DNA from: Geothrix sp.
Lineage (GTDB): Bacteria; Acidobacteriota; Holophagae; Holophagales; Holophagaceae
Length of the DNA stretch: 64,000 nt
Reading direction: 5' to 3'
NCBI RefSeq assembly: GCF_020622065.1
Contig: NZ_JAHRYQ010000001.1
Location: 1 to 64,000 of the forward strand
Below the pieces are notes generated by a model. The model was given only the letters and a program-made list of their open reading frames with translations. It was not told where the DNA came from and did no database searches. The translations under genes and the position numbers were made by a program. Below, in pieces: positions 35,639-43,839 of this stretch (its first letter is position 1; each line of letters begins with the position of its first letter).

Positions 35639-36210
35639 GCCCTGCCTGCAAACTCGCCGGTCTCGGTACTCACCTTCACCTTCTCGCCCTCCTTGATGAA
35701 GAGGGGCACCTTGATCTCGATGCCGGTCTCCAGCTTGGCGGGCTTGGTGACATTGCCGCTGGCCGTGTCGCCGCGGGCGCCGGGTTCCGTGTAGGTGACG
35801 GCCAGCTCCACCTGGGTGGGCATCTGGAGGCCGATGGGGTTCCCGTTGAACTTCTGGATCTGCACGATGAGGCCCTCGGTGAGGTAGTCGAGGGCATCCC
35901 CCAGGAGGTCGGGACCCAGGGTGTGGGTCTCGTAGGTCTCCTGGTCCATGAAGTGGGAGCCGTCGCCGTCGCTGTAGAGGTAGCTGGCGGGGGCCAGGGC
36001 GAGGTCGGGTTCCTTGAACTTGTCCCCGGCCTTGAAGGTCTTGTCGAAGACGGCGCGGGTGAGCAGGTTCCGCATTTTGATGCGAACGAGGGTCTGGCCG
36101 CCCCGGGCCGTGGGGGTGGAGATTTCCACATCGAGGCAGTGGAAGGGCGTGTCCTCGAGTTCAAAGAACATCTTCCGCTTGATGGCAATGGCTTCGAGAA
36201 GGGCGGCCAT
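35635..36210 (-). CDS. Elongation factor P family protein with EfpL/YeiP-type loop
   Basis: 191 residues from ATG 36210; the frame is open far upstream (antisense to the kinase gene) but only this part is homologous. The KOW-like N-domain, OB domain II (YLYSDGDGSHFMDQETYETH) and domain III (KPAKLETGIEIKVPLFIKEG) are EF-P-like and would help ribosomes through proline stretches. The tip of the N-domain loop reads STPTARGGQT, like the SPTARG loop of E. coli YeiP (EfpL) and unlike the KPGKG loop whose lysine is beta-lysylated in EF-P. An arginine sits at the tip. No EpmA, EpmB or EarP gene is nearby. Coupled to rsgA, another ribosome-acting factor. Confidence 0.92.
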   Translation of the reverse strand: MAALLEAIAIKRKMFFELEDTPFHCLDVEISTPTARGGQTLVRIKMRNLLTRAVFDKTFKAGDKFKEPDLALAPASYLYSDGDGSHFMDQETYETHTLGPDLLGDALDYLTEGLIVQIQKFNGNPIGLQMPTQVELAVTYTEPGARGDTASGNVTKPAKLETGIEIKVPLFIKEGEKVKVSTETGEFAGRA

Positions 36211-36285
36211 GGGGACTCCGGATGGTCGAATCCTCCATTCTACCTCGCCTTCGGGAGGAGGTCCCGCGGTTAGAATGGCTCTTCC

Positions 36286-37509
36286 ATGGCGGATCCACGA
36301 ACCATCGGGCGGTACCAGATTCTGCGACCCATCGGCCAGGGTGGCATGGGGACCGTCTACCTGGCCGAGGATCCCCTGCTGAAGCGCCGGGTGGCCATCA
36401 AGGTGGTCCGCGTCACCGGGGCGGCCCGGCACCAGGCCATGCTGCGCTTCCGGCGCGAAGCCGAGATCAGCGCCCAGCTGAACCACCCGAACCTGGTGAC
36501 CGTGTTCGATGTGGGGGTCGAGGAGGACCTGGGACCCTTCTTGACCATGGAGTATGTGGAGGGGAAGAGCCTCGGCCGGCACATCAAGGACAAGGACCTG
36601 GACCTGGAAACCAGCGTGAGGGTGCTCATCCAGGCCATGCGCGCCCTGCGGGCCGCCCACCGCCGGGCCATCGTCCACCGCGATGTGAAACCCGACAACA
36701 TCCTGCTCAGCGAGGAGGGGCGCGCCAAGCTCATGGACTTCGGCATCGCCCGCAGCATGGGCCACATGAGCATGGATCCCGAGGGCCCGATGGAGGACAC
36801 CCTCCTGCTGGGCGTGGGCACCGAGGCCCTGGCCCAGACGCTGGCCCTGCGCCTCACCGCCAGCGGGGACTTCCTGGGATCCCCGGCCTATGCGCCCCCC
36901 GAAGTCCTCAAGGGGAGCGAAGGCACCCCGGCTTCGGACCGCTACAGCTTCGCCGCCACAGCCTTCGAACTGCTCACGGGCCAGCTGCCCCATCCCGGCG
37001 AAGGCTTGACCGCCATCATCATCCACATCCTCCAGGAGCCCGTGGCCATTCCGCCGGACATGTCCTCCCGCATGGCCGGTGTGTTCCAGCGCGCCCTGTC
37101 CGTGGATCCCGAGGATCGCTATACCTCGCTGCCCGAGTTCATGGAAGAGCTGATCGACACGCTGCCCGGCCCCGTCAGCCTGCGGGCGCGGCTCTTCGCC
37201 TTGCTGGGCCACGAGGAGGACAGCACCAGCAGCGTCTCCACGGCCCGGTTCCGCATCGCCGAGCTGGGCATGGGGGACACCGGCGCGCACCCCATCGAGG
37301 CCTCCCCCCGGGGTACTCAGCCCGTGAAGATCACCCTGGCGGAAGATCCCGTGGAGACCTACCTCTCCAGCCGGCGATCGCGGATCGAGCCCCAACCCGA
37401 CGAGGTGGATTGGCTCGGGGTCCTGAAATGGGCCGCCCTGGTCTTCCTGCTGCTCCAGGTCTTCTGGTGGCTGGCGCCGGCCTTGTCGAGGCTACAGTTC
37501 AAGCCCTGA
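36286..37509 (+). CDS. Membrane-anchored Ser/Thr protein kinase (Hanks type)
   Basis: 407 residues. Kinase domain about 8-290 with the Gly loop GQGGMGTVYLAE, the catalytic Lys in VAIKVV, HRDVKPDNILL, DFGIARS and the SPAYAPPEVL activation segment. A long insert (about 155-200) sits between DFG and APE. A linker follows, then one transmembrane helix near the C-terminus (about 384-401, LKWAALVFLLLQVFWWLAPA) with almost nothing outside, so no extracellular sensor. Divergent from the EF-P gene by 75 bases. Substrates unknown. Confidence 0.93.
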   Translation: MADPRTIGRYQILRPIGQGGMGTVYLAEDPLLKRRVAIKVVRVTGAARHQAMLRFRREAEISAQLNHPNLVTVFDVGVEEDLGPFLTMEYVEGKSLGRHIKDKDLDLETSVRVLIQAMRALRAAHRRAIVHRDVKPDNILLSEEGRAKLMDFGIARSMGHMSMDPEGPMEDTLLLGVGTEALAQTLALRLTASGDFLGSPAYAPPEVLKGSEGTPASDRYSFAATAFELLTGQLPHPGEGLTAIIIHILQEPVAIPPDMSSRMAGVFQRALSVDPEDRYTSLPEFMEELIDTLPGPVSLRARLFALLGHEEDSTSSVSTARFRIAELGMGDTGAHPIEASPRGTQPVKITLAEDPVETYLSSRRSRIEPQPDEVDWLGVLKWAALVFLLLQVFWWLAPALSRLQFKP

Positions 37510-37528
37510 GACGGGCTGGATTCGGGTT

Positions 37529-38872
37529 CTAGGCCAGGGCACGCATCAGCAGGAAGATTCCCCCGTTCCAGCAGGCGTGGACGAGGATGGGCGGCCAGAG
37601 GCTGCCCGTATGGCGCAGGGCGAGGCCCAGCACGAGACCCAGGGTGGCGAGGGTGGGTAGGCCGGCGGGCTGGAGGTGGATGGCCCCGAACACCAGGGCG
37701 GAGACCAGCAGGGCCAGGCCGACGCGTCCCCGGCGGGCCAGCACGGGCAGGAGGAAGCCCCGGAAGAGAAGCTCCTCGAAGAGGGGCGCCAGCCCGGCCA
37801 CCACCGCGAACATGGCCAGGGTGGGGCCCCAGCCCGAAAGCCCCCGCAGCAGCTCCTGAAGGTCCCGCTGAGGGTTCTGGTCCGGCTTCAGGATCGAGGC
37901 CGAGAGAAGCGTCACCGCCAGCACCATGGCCACGGCCAGGGCCAGGAAGGCCGCGGCCCAGGCCAGGTTCTTCAGGACGGGGCCCGGCGCCACGCGCTGC
38001 CACAGCTCGCGGAAGGAGAGGCCCTCGGCCGCGCAGAGGAGGCGCACACCGACCCCGGCGTGGAGGAGGGTTCCCAGGGGCACGGCCGCCCAGCGCAGGC
38101 TGGGCCAGGGCAGGAGCAGGAGGGCCGCTAGGTTGCCTGCCACGAAGAAGGCCAGGAACCAGACCAGCAGGACCAGGATCGCGGCGCGGTCGGAGAGCCC
38201 CCAGGCGGGCAGGGGCCGCTTCGGCGGCTGTTTGCGCAGGGCCCACAGGTAGAGCCCCATGGCCAGCCCCCCGGCCCCGAGGAGAAAGACCACCAGCCCC
38301 AGGGCTCCCAACGCCCCCAACCGGACCAGCAGGGCGCCGCGGGCCTCGGCCCGCAGGGCGGCGCCCGTGCCGGGTGCTTCCCGATCCAGCAGCCTCGCTT
38401 CCAGCAGTGCGGCCGCATGGCCGCTTCCCAGGCGGTGCCGGATCCCCTCGCGGCTGGCCCGGTCCGGCAGGGGACCGTTCCCGTAGGCGGCGGCAAAGGC
38501 CCGATGAAAGGGTTTGGCCGCTTCGCCGGTGGGGGCGTCGGCCAGCCGGCGGGCCTGGTCCAACTGGTCCGCCTCGCCCAGCTCGGCCATGAGCACCGCG
38601 AGCAGAGCCCGGTCCCAGGGCTCCTTGAGCTGGTGCTCGGCTTGGGTCCAGGCCTTGGGGGCGATCTTGGCGCCGGTCACCAGGTGGGGGCCCGCCAGAA
38701 CCGCCTCCAGCATCCGGCCCTGGAGGCTGGCCCGTTCCGCGGGCCGGCGCAGGGCGCCCGCCCGCGCCCGCAGCGTGAATCCCACCGCCAGCACGGCGAG
38801 GAGGGCCAGGAGGGCGATCAGGGGATCGGCCCAGCGGCGGTCGGGATCCCAGGGGGTGCGGTCGAAGGTCAT
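37529..38872 (-). CDS. CPBP-family intramembrane metalloprotease
   Basis: 447 residues. N-terminal helix (about 17-35), a soluble repeat-like region (about 40-190), then several membrane helices with the CPBP (Abi) motifs in order: PLFEELLFRGF (EExxxR), FGAIHL (FxxxH) and HACWNG (HxxxN). Family members cleave prenylated or other membrane substrates; bacterial roles vary and the substrate here is unknown. Convergent with the kinase gene with 19 bases between. Confidence 0.88.
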   Translation of the reverse strand: MTFDRTPWDPDRRWADPLIALLALLAVLAVGFTLRARAGALRRPAERASLQGRMLEAVLAGPHLVTGAKIAPKAWTQAEHQLKEPWDRALLAVLMAELGEADQLDQARRLADAPTGEAAKPFHRAFAAAYGNGPLPDRASREGIRHRLGSGHAAALLEARLLDREAPGTGAALRAEARGALLVRLGALGALGLVVFLLGAGGLAMGLYLWALRKQPPKRPLPAWGLSDRAAILVLLVWFLAFFVAGNLAALLLLPWPSLRWAAVPLGTLLHAGVGVRLLCAAEGLSFRELWQRVAPGPVLKNLAWAAAFLALAVAMVLAVTLLSASILKPDQNPQRDLQELLRGLSGWGPTLAMFAVVAGLAPLFEELLFRGFLLPVLARRGRVGLALLVSALVFGAIHLQPAGLPTLATLGLVLGLALRHTGSLWPPILVHACWNGGIFLLMRALA

Positions 38873-38881
38873 GGGAAAAGG

Positions 38882-39250
38882 CTACGCGAAGGGCGGTCTT
38901 CCCGTTCGGCGGAAGCGCCAGGCGGCCCAGCGCAGGTAGATCCGGTTCAGCAGCCGGGGCAGGCCGGGGAGGGCGAACACCGGGGCGATCCAGCGCCAGC
39001 CTGGCAGGCGCTGGGCGATGGGGCGGAGCAGGTCGGCCCCGGCCCAGACCTGCCGCGTGCCCAGGTCGAGGCCGTGAATCTCCCGTTCCAGGGGGCGCCC
39101 GGCCAGTTCGGGTCCCAGGGTCCGCAGCTCGGGGTCCCTCAGCGAAACCACCAGCAGGGTTCCCCGCTGGTCCCGCCGGGCCAGCCACAGGGCCATGCGG
39201 CAGCAGAGGGTGCAGGCGGGATCGTAGGCGAGGAGCAGGGGGGCGGGCAT
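38882..39250 (-). CDS. DCC-family (DUF393) thiol-disulfide protein
   Basis: 122 residues from ATG 39250 (MPAPLLLAYDPACTLCCRMA); a GTG 18 bases upstream is possible. The N-terminal YDPACTLCC corresponds to the DxxCxxC motif of DCC proteins, here with an extra Cys. The middle GADLLRPIAQRLPGWRWIAPVFALPGLPRLLNRIY is typical. A thioredoxin-like function is assumed for the family. Nine bases upstream of the CPBP gene on the same strand, so probably co-transcribed. Confidence 0.82.
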   Translation of the reverse strand: MPAPLLLAYDPACTLCCRMALWLARRDQRGTLLVVSLRDPELRTLGPELAGRPLEREIHGLDLGTRQVWAGADLLRPIAQRLPGWRWIAPVFALPGLPRLLNRIYLRWAAWRFRRTGRPPFA

Positions 39251-39302
39251 CGGGACGCATGATGCCACGGGATCCGGCTATGTTGGAGGAACTGGAGGTC
39301 CC

Positions 39303-39698
39303 ATGCCCTTTTCCCATCCCATCGAGGTGCGGTTCAGTGACCTGGACGCCATGGGGCATGTGAACAATGCCGTGGTGGTGAGCTTCATGGAGCAGGCGCG
39401 GTTCCAGTGGTGGCGCACCTTCCTGGGGGGGCGCAAGTTCCAGGACGAGGGCTTCCTCATCGCCCGGGCCGAGGTGGACTACCGCATGCCCATCCTGCTG
39501 GGCGACGATGTCCGGGTGGAGCTGCATTGCACCAAGGTGGGAAACAGCTCCTTCGAGTTGAGCTACCGCCTCACCAAGGGGCTGGATGGCGAGCTGTTCG
39601 CCGAAGGGAAGACCGTTCAGGTGATGCTGGACTTCGCCACCCACCGCCCCAAGCCCCTGGCGCCCGCCACCCGCGAGTGGCTCGCAGCCCAGGATTGA
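39303..39698 (+). CDS. Hotdog-fold acyl-CoA thioesterase (YbgC/4HBT type)
   Basis: 131 residues. The family signature is clear: IEVRFSDLDAMGHVNNAVVV with the catalytic Asp in DLDAMGHVNN, a long helix (FMEQARFQWW), then ARAEVDYRMPILLGDDVRVE. Hydrolyses acyl-CoA or related thioesters. The specific substrate cannot be told. Divergent from the DCC gene. Confidence 0.9.
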   Translation: MPFSHPIEVRFSDLDAMGHVNNAVVVSFMEQARFQWWRTFLGGRKFQDEGFLIARAEVDYRMPILLGDDVRVELHCTKVGNSSFELSYRLTKGLDGELFAEGKTVQVMLDFATHRPKPLAPATREWLAAQD

Positions 39699-39701
39699 CC
39701 G

Positions 39702-40451
39702 ATGCTGCTTGGCACCGCCGCCTGGGCCGAGGGGCCCGTCGAACGCCGGGCCCTCGTGGCGCGGCTGGCCTCGGGCCGCCTGGCGGATCTGAACCGCATC
39801 GAGGCCATCCGCCTGCGCAAGCTGGGCGAGACCGATCCCGAACGCCTGGCGGAGGCGCTCGTCCCCTCGTTCCTCCGCCGCCTGCTGGAGGGGGGGCCGC
39901 GCGCCCTGACCCGGGTGCGCCAGACTCTGGCCTACGCCGAGAAATGGGAGCGCCGCGGCACGCTGCCCGAAACCCTGGCGCCGCTTCCGGAATCAGCGGA
40001 CCTGCTGCCCTGCCTGCCCCGGCCCTCGGCCCTGCGCCGATTCGACGGCCTGGGTCTCGACCGCTTCGGCGTGAAGGGACCGGGCGCGGAACTGTCGGGC
40101 CCGCCCCAGCCGGGCCTGGCGGCCGTGGGCCTGGCCGGAGGCGGGATCGCCGGATTCTGTCTGGCCCTGGAGGAGGCGGGGAGCGCGGTCCTGGGGGCCT
40201 GGATGTCGGACGAATGGCCCGGGGGAAGCCTGGAGGTGAAGGCCGAAGGGCTCCGCCGCAGCGCCCCGCTGAAGGCCTGGGAGAACCTGGAACTGCCCGC
40301 GCTGCATGCCGGCGAAGCCCTGCTGCTCCCCCTGCCTCGGCTGAAGCCGCTGCCGAACCTGATGGCGGGAAGCCCCATCCAGATCACGGTCGCCCATGAG
40401 GTGCTGGTTCTTCACTGCGGACCCGACGGCCTCCACCCGACGGTCCAGTAG
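39702..40451 (+). CDS. Hypothetical protein, 249 residues
   Basis: Not recognised. Starts ATG three bases after the thioesterase stop, so probably co-transcribed. Alanine-, leucine- and arginine-rich, without a clear signal peptide or long membrane helix; a helical N-terminal half (residues 10-90) is followed by a Gly-rich beta-like region (GLAAVGLAGGGIAGFCLALE, about 145-165) and a short hydrophobic C-terminus (ITVAHEVLVLHC). Codon usage matches its neighbours. Confidence 0.7.
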   Translation: MLLGTAAWAEGPVERRALVARLASGRLADLNRIEAIRLRKLGETDPERLAEALVPSFLRRLLEGGPRALTRVRQTLAYAEKWERRGTLPETLAPLPESADLLPCLPRPSALRRFDGLGLDRFGVKGPGAELSGPPQPGLAAVGLAGGGIAGFCLALEEAGSAVLGAWMSDEWPGGSLEVKAEGLRRSAPLKAWENLELPALHAGEALLLPLPRLKPLPNLMAGSPIQITVAHEVLVLHCGPDGLHPTVQ

Positions 40452-40465
40452 TCGAGGCAAGATGG

Positions 40466-41581
40466 TCAGGGCACGGCGCGGATCACAGGTGGATTCTGCG
40501 CCAGGGCTGTGCGGATGAGCGGGTCCAGCTGGGCCTTGAGGTGCTCGGTGGGGAGGATGAGCCCCTGAGCCTGCTTGGTCATGATGATTGCGCCGTACTT
40601 CCCGTCCGCAGCCACCCAGGGGCCCCAACCGAAGGTGCCGGTGCTGGAGTAGCGGACGACGGTGCCAGTGCCGGTGCCATCGCTGGTCTCCAGCCAGTTG
40701 CCGAGGGCGTAGTGGTAGGTCCATCCCGCCGCCTCCTGGAAGGGACTGTAGGCCAGCGTGGTGGCGGGGCCGTACCCGTCGGTGCGCTGGGCCACGATCA
40801 GCGGCGAGGGAAGGAAGAGCTGCGTTCCGTCCATCCCATGGCGCAGTTGCATCATCAGGAACCGCATGTATTCCAGGCCCGTGCACTTCAGCCCGCCCGC
40901 CGGATTCGGGTTGGGGCCGTTGTTGCTGTAGATGCTGGTCCCCGCCCAGCCCATGGGGTCGTGGAGCTGCTCGGCGAAGAGTTGCGACCAGGATTTGCCA
41001 GTGGCGACTTCGGCCATGCGCGCGGCGATGCGCAGGTGAGTGCTGCCGTAGTAGAAATAGCTGCCCGGCCGGGAGGCGGTGGCGGCGAAATCGGCATAGA
41101 TCTGCCTCACGGCCTCGTCGAGAGTGATGAACAGGCTGTCGGAAGCCGCGTCGTCCCCACTGATGCCGGAGGTGAAGCTGAGCAGTTGCCGCAGGGTGAT
41201 GTCGCCCATGTTTCCAGTCCAGGGCTTCCCGTTGGCGTCGACCAGGAGCTCCTTGGCTTGGGTGTCAAGGCCATGGGCGAAGGCGCCGGCATTCACTAGG
41301 CGCAGGATGACGGTGCTGCTGACCCACTTGGAACCGGAGGCGACCAGCACCGAGTCCTGGTTGGTGAACCCGCCGAAGCTGCGGGAGTACACGACGCCCG
41401 AAGGAGTCGCGACCTCCACGCAGAGTCCGGCGGGAAATTGGGATTGGGCGGCCTGAATGGCTGCGGTGACGGCTCCCCAAGGATCCCCCGCCGAGGCGGG
41501 GGCCAGGGTCGGAGCGGTGGCTCCGCCACCGCCGCAAGCGGCGAATGCCAAGAGGCAAAGACTGATCAGGGCGTGCCGCAT
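40466..41581 (-). CDS. Serine hydrolase lipoprotein (beta-lactamase class C family)
   Basis: 371 residues. Lipoprotein signal MRHALISLCLLAFAAC with lipobox Cys16 and a Gly/Ala linker. SxxK appears as SGSK in VLVASGSKWVSST and YxS as YGS in YYGSTHLRIA. The third KTG-type element is not obvious; GTFGWGPWVAADGKYGAIIM occupies its place. Such proteins are penicillin-binding-like esterases or peptidases more often than true beta-lactamases. Convergent with the preceding hypothetical gene. Confidence 0.86.
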   Translation of the reverse strand: MRHALISLCLLAFAACGGGGATAPTLAPASAGDPWGAVTAAIQAAQSQFPAGLCVEVATPSGVVYSRSFGGFTNQDSVLVASGSKWVSSTVILRLVNAGAFAHGLDTQAKELLVDANGKPWTGNMGDITLRQLLSFTSGISGDDAASDSLFITLDEAVRQIYADFAATASRPGSYFYYGSTHLRIAARMAEVATGKSWSQLFAEQLHDPMGWAGTSIYSNNGPNPNPAGGLKCTGLEYMRFLMMQLRHGMDGTQLFLPSPLIVAQRTDGYGPATTLAYSPFQEAAGWTYHYALGNWLETSDGTGTGTVVRYSSTGTFGWGPWVAADGKYGAIIMTKQAQGLILPTEHLKAQLDPLIRTALAQNPPVIRAVP

Positions 41582-41645
41582 GGAGGCTCCAGGATGACCG
41601 TTGGACCCTGCGGGCGCTTCGGGGGTTGAGGCGCATCGACCTGGA

Positions 41646-42974
41646 TCAGCCCCGCATCATCGCGGCGATGAGGAAGGCCATCTCGAGGCTCTGCGTGCCG
41701 TTGAGGCGGGGATCGCAGCCCGTTTCGTAGGCCTTGGCGAGGTCGGCTTCGGACAGCCCCTCGCTGCCGCCGGTGCACTCGGTGACGGCCTCGCCCGTGA
41801 GCTCGATGTGGACCCCGCCCAGGTGCGAGCCGGCGGTCCGGTGGATCTCGAAGGCCTGACGAAGCTCCGAGAGAATGGCGCCGAAGTCCCTCGTCTTCAA
41901 TCCCGTGGCGCTCTCGGCGCCGTTGCCGTGCATGGGATCGCAGCTCCAGAGCACGGGGCGGTCCGTACCCTGGACCGCCTTCAGCAGGGGGGGGAGGGCC
42001 GCCTGGATCTTCGTCGCGCCGAAGCGCGAAATGAGCGTGATGCGACCGGGTTCCCGCTGAGGGTCCAGGTGGTCCAGCAACGCCACCAGATGGTCCGGCG
42101 TGGCGCTGGGTCCCACTTTCACGCCGATGGGGTTGCGGATGCCCCGTAGGTATTCCAGGTGTGCGCCGTCCAGCTGGCGGGTGCGCTCACCCACCCAGAG
42201 CGTGTGGGCGCCGAGGTTGTAGTAGGCGGAGGTTTCCCCGATCCAGCGGGTGAGGGCCTCTTCATAGGGCAGCAGCAGGGCCTCGTGGCTGGTGAAGAAG
42301 TCGATGCGCTCCAGCACCTCCCGCTGCACGCCGCCCAGGGCCTCCAAGAAATCGAGGGACTCGCGCACCTGGTCGAGGGTGCGGCGGTAGGCAGGCACCT
42401 CCCCGGTGCCGCCCGGCAGCTCCCAGCGCTCGGGGTGGTGCAGGTCCGCAAAGCCCCCCGCCGTGAGGGCCCGCAGATGGTTCAGCGTGGCGGAGGCGTG
42501 GAAATAGGCCTCGAGCATGCGGCCCGGGTCGGGCCGCCGGGTGGCCTCGTCGGCCTCCAGGCCGTTGATGAGGTCGCCCCGGTAGCTGGGCAGCTCGCGG
42601 CCGCGCACCAGCTCGGTGGGCTTGCTGCGGGGCTTGGCGAACTGGCCGGCGATGCGGCCCACCCGCACCACGGGTTTCCGTCCGCCATGGGTGAGGGCGA
42701 CGGACATCTGGAGGAGCACCCGCAGCTTGCCTTCGATGGCCTCGGGGAGGCAGTCCTTGAACTGCTCGGCGCAGTCGCCGCCCTGGAGCAGGAAGCGCCG
42801 GCCCGCCGCGGCTTCGGCCAGAAGGCCGCGGAGCCGATCCACCTCCTGGGGTACCACGAGGGGGGGCATGCGGCGAAGGCGCGCGAGCACGCCTTCGAGC
42901 TCCGAAGGATCGGTGTAGGTCGGCTGCTGCATCGCGGGGAAGCGCTGCCAGCTATGGGGGTTCCAGGGGGTCAT
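41646..42974 (-). CDS. Class II 3-deoxy-7-phosphoheptulonate synthase
   Basis: 442 residues, family-typical. Condenses phosphoenolpyruvate with erythrose 4-phosphate to start the shikimate pathway. Class II (plant/Mycobacterium type) features: WNPHSWQ at the N-terminus, FLLQGGDCAEQF, RVGRIAGQFAKPRS, DFFTSHEALLLPYE, NPIGVKVGPS, CDPMHGNG, GGVHIELTGEAVTECTGG. No chorismate mutase domain is fused and no other aro gene is adjacent. Located 55 bases after the OmpR-type regulator on the same strand, so possibly read through from it. Confidence 0.96.
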   Translation of the reverse strand: MTPWNPHSWQRFPAMQQPTYTDPSELEGVLARLRRMPPLVVPQEVDRLRGLLAEAAAGRRFLLQGGDCAEQFKDCLPEAIEGKLRVLLQMSVALTHGGRKPVVRVGRIAGQFAKPRSKPTELVRGRELPSYRGDLINGLEADEATRRPDPGRMLEAYFHASATLNHLRALTAGGFADLHHPERWELPGGTGEVPAYRRTLDQVRESLDFLEALGGVQREVLERIDFFTSHEALLLPYEEALTRWIGETSAYYNLGAHTLWVGERTRQLDGAHLEYLRGIRNPIGVKVGPSATPDHLVALLDHLDPQREPGRITLISRFGATKIQAALPPLLKAVQGTDRPVLWSCDPMHGNGAESATGLKTRDFGAILSELRQAFEIHRTAGSHLGGVHIELTGEAVTECTGGSEGLSEADLAKAYETGCDPRLNGTQSLEMAFLIAAMMRG

Positions 42975-43029
42975 CGGGCCTCGGTGGCGAGGGACCAGTC
43001 TACCTGCGCCCTGCCTGGGCCCGGCCTTC

Positions 43030-43743
43030 CTACTTGCCGGGCAAACCTTCGCCCGGGTCCGTGGCTACCGGAGTGACCCAGCGGTATCCCTCGCCGCCCA
43101 CGGTGGCGATCCAAGGGGCGCCCTGCTCCTCACCCAGCTTGCGCCGCAGGTTGGCGATGTGGACATCCACGGTGCGGGCGCTGGGCCGGGCGTCCCGCTC
43201 CCAGGCCAGCTGCAGCAGCTCCTTGCGGCTGTGGGTCCGGCCGGCGTGGGTGATGAGGATCTCCAGCAGGCGGAATTCCCGGGGAGTGAGCTCCAGCGGC
43301 TTCCCGTCCCGCCGGGCGTCCAGGCGCGGCAGGTCGAAGCGGAAGGGCCCCGACCGCAGCAGGGGGGGGCGATCCAGTGGGCGGGTCCGGCGGAGGATGG
43401 CCTTCACGCGAGCCATGAGCTCGAGCACCGAGAAGGGCTTCACCAGGTAGTCGTCGGCCCCCAGGCTCAGACCTTGCACCCGGTCCGTCTCCTCTCCCCG
43501 GGCCGTGAGCATGAGGACCGGCACCTCATCCTTGCCCTCCCGCAGGATCCGGAGGACCTCAAAGCCATCGAGCTGGGGCAGCATCAGGTCCAGCACGATG
43601 AGGTCGGCCCGGTGCGCTGCGTGGGCCGCGAGAGCGGGCAGACCATCGCCCACCGCCTCGACGGAATAGCCTTCGAAGCCCAGGTTGTTGACGAGGAGCT
43701 GGCAGAGGGAGGGCTCGTCCTCCACCACGAGGATGTGGGTCAC
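43030..43743 (-). CDS. OmpR/PhoB-type response regulator
   Basis: 237 residues from GTG 43743 (MTHILVVEDEPSLCQLL), with GAGCGAGA just upstream; a TTG at 43800 in the same frame would add a 19-residue tail and has no ribosome binding site. Receiver domain with Asp52 (LIVLDLMLPQLDGFE) and the Lys of LVKPF; C-terminal winged helix (LELTPREFRLLEILITHAGR...RTVDVHIANLRRKLGEE). Located just after its likely partner kinase on the same strand. Confidence 0.93.
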   Translation of the reverse strand: MTHILVVEDEPSLCQLLVNNLGFEGYSVEAVGDGLPALAAHAAHRADLIVLDLMLPQLDGFEVLRILREGKDEVPVLMLTARGEETDRVQGLSLGADDYLVKPFSVLELMARVKAILRRTRPLDRPPLLRSGPFRFDLPRLDARRDGKPLELTPREFRLLEILITHAGRTHSRKELLQLAWERDARPSARTVDVHIANLRRKLGEEQGAPWIATVGGEGYRWVTPVATDPGEGLPGK

Positions 43744-43839
43744 GGCGTCTCGCTCAAGGATCGTTGGGATCAAGATCGCGCCCTTTTCTTGGGAATACAA
43801 GTTTCAAGTCCAATAAAATTCCCAATCCTCGAAAGGCCT

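Noticed and set aside
36211-37395. Long upstream extension of the EF-P frame
   Set aside because: Runs antisense through the Ser/Thr kinase gene; only the part from ATG 36210 is homologous to EF-P.
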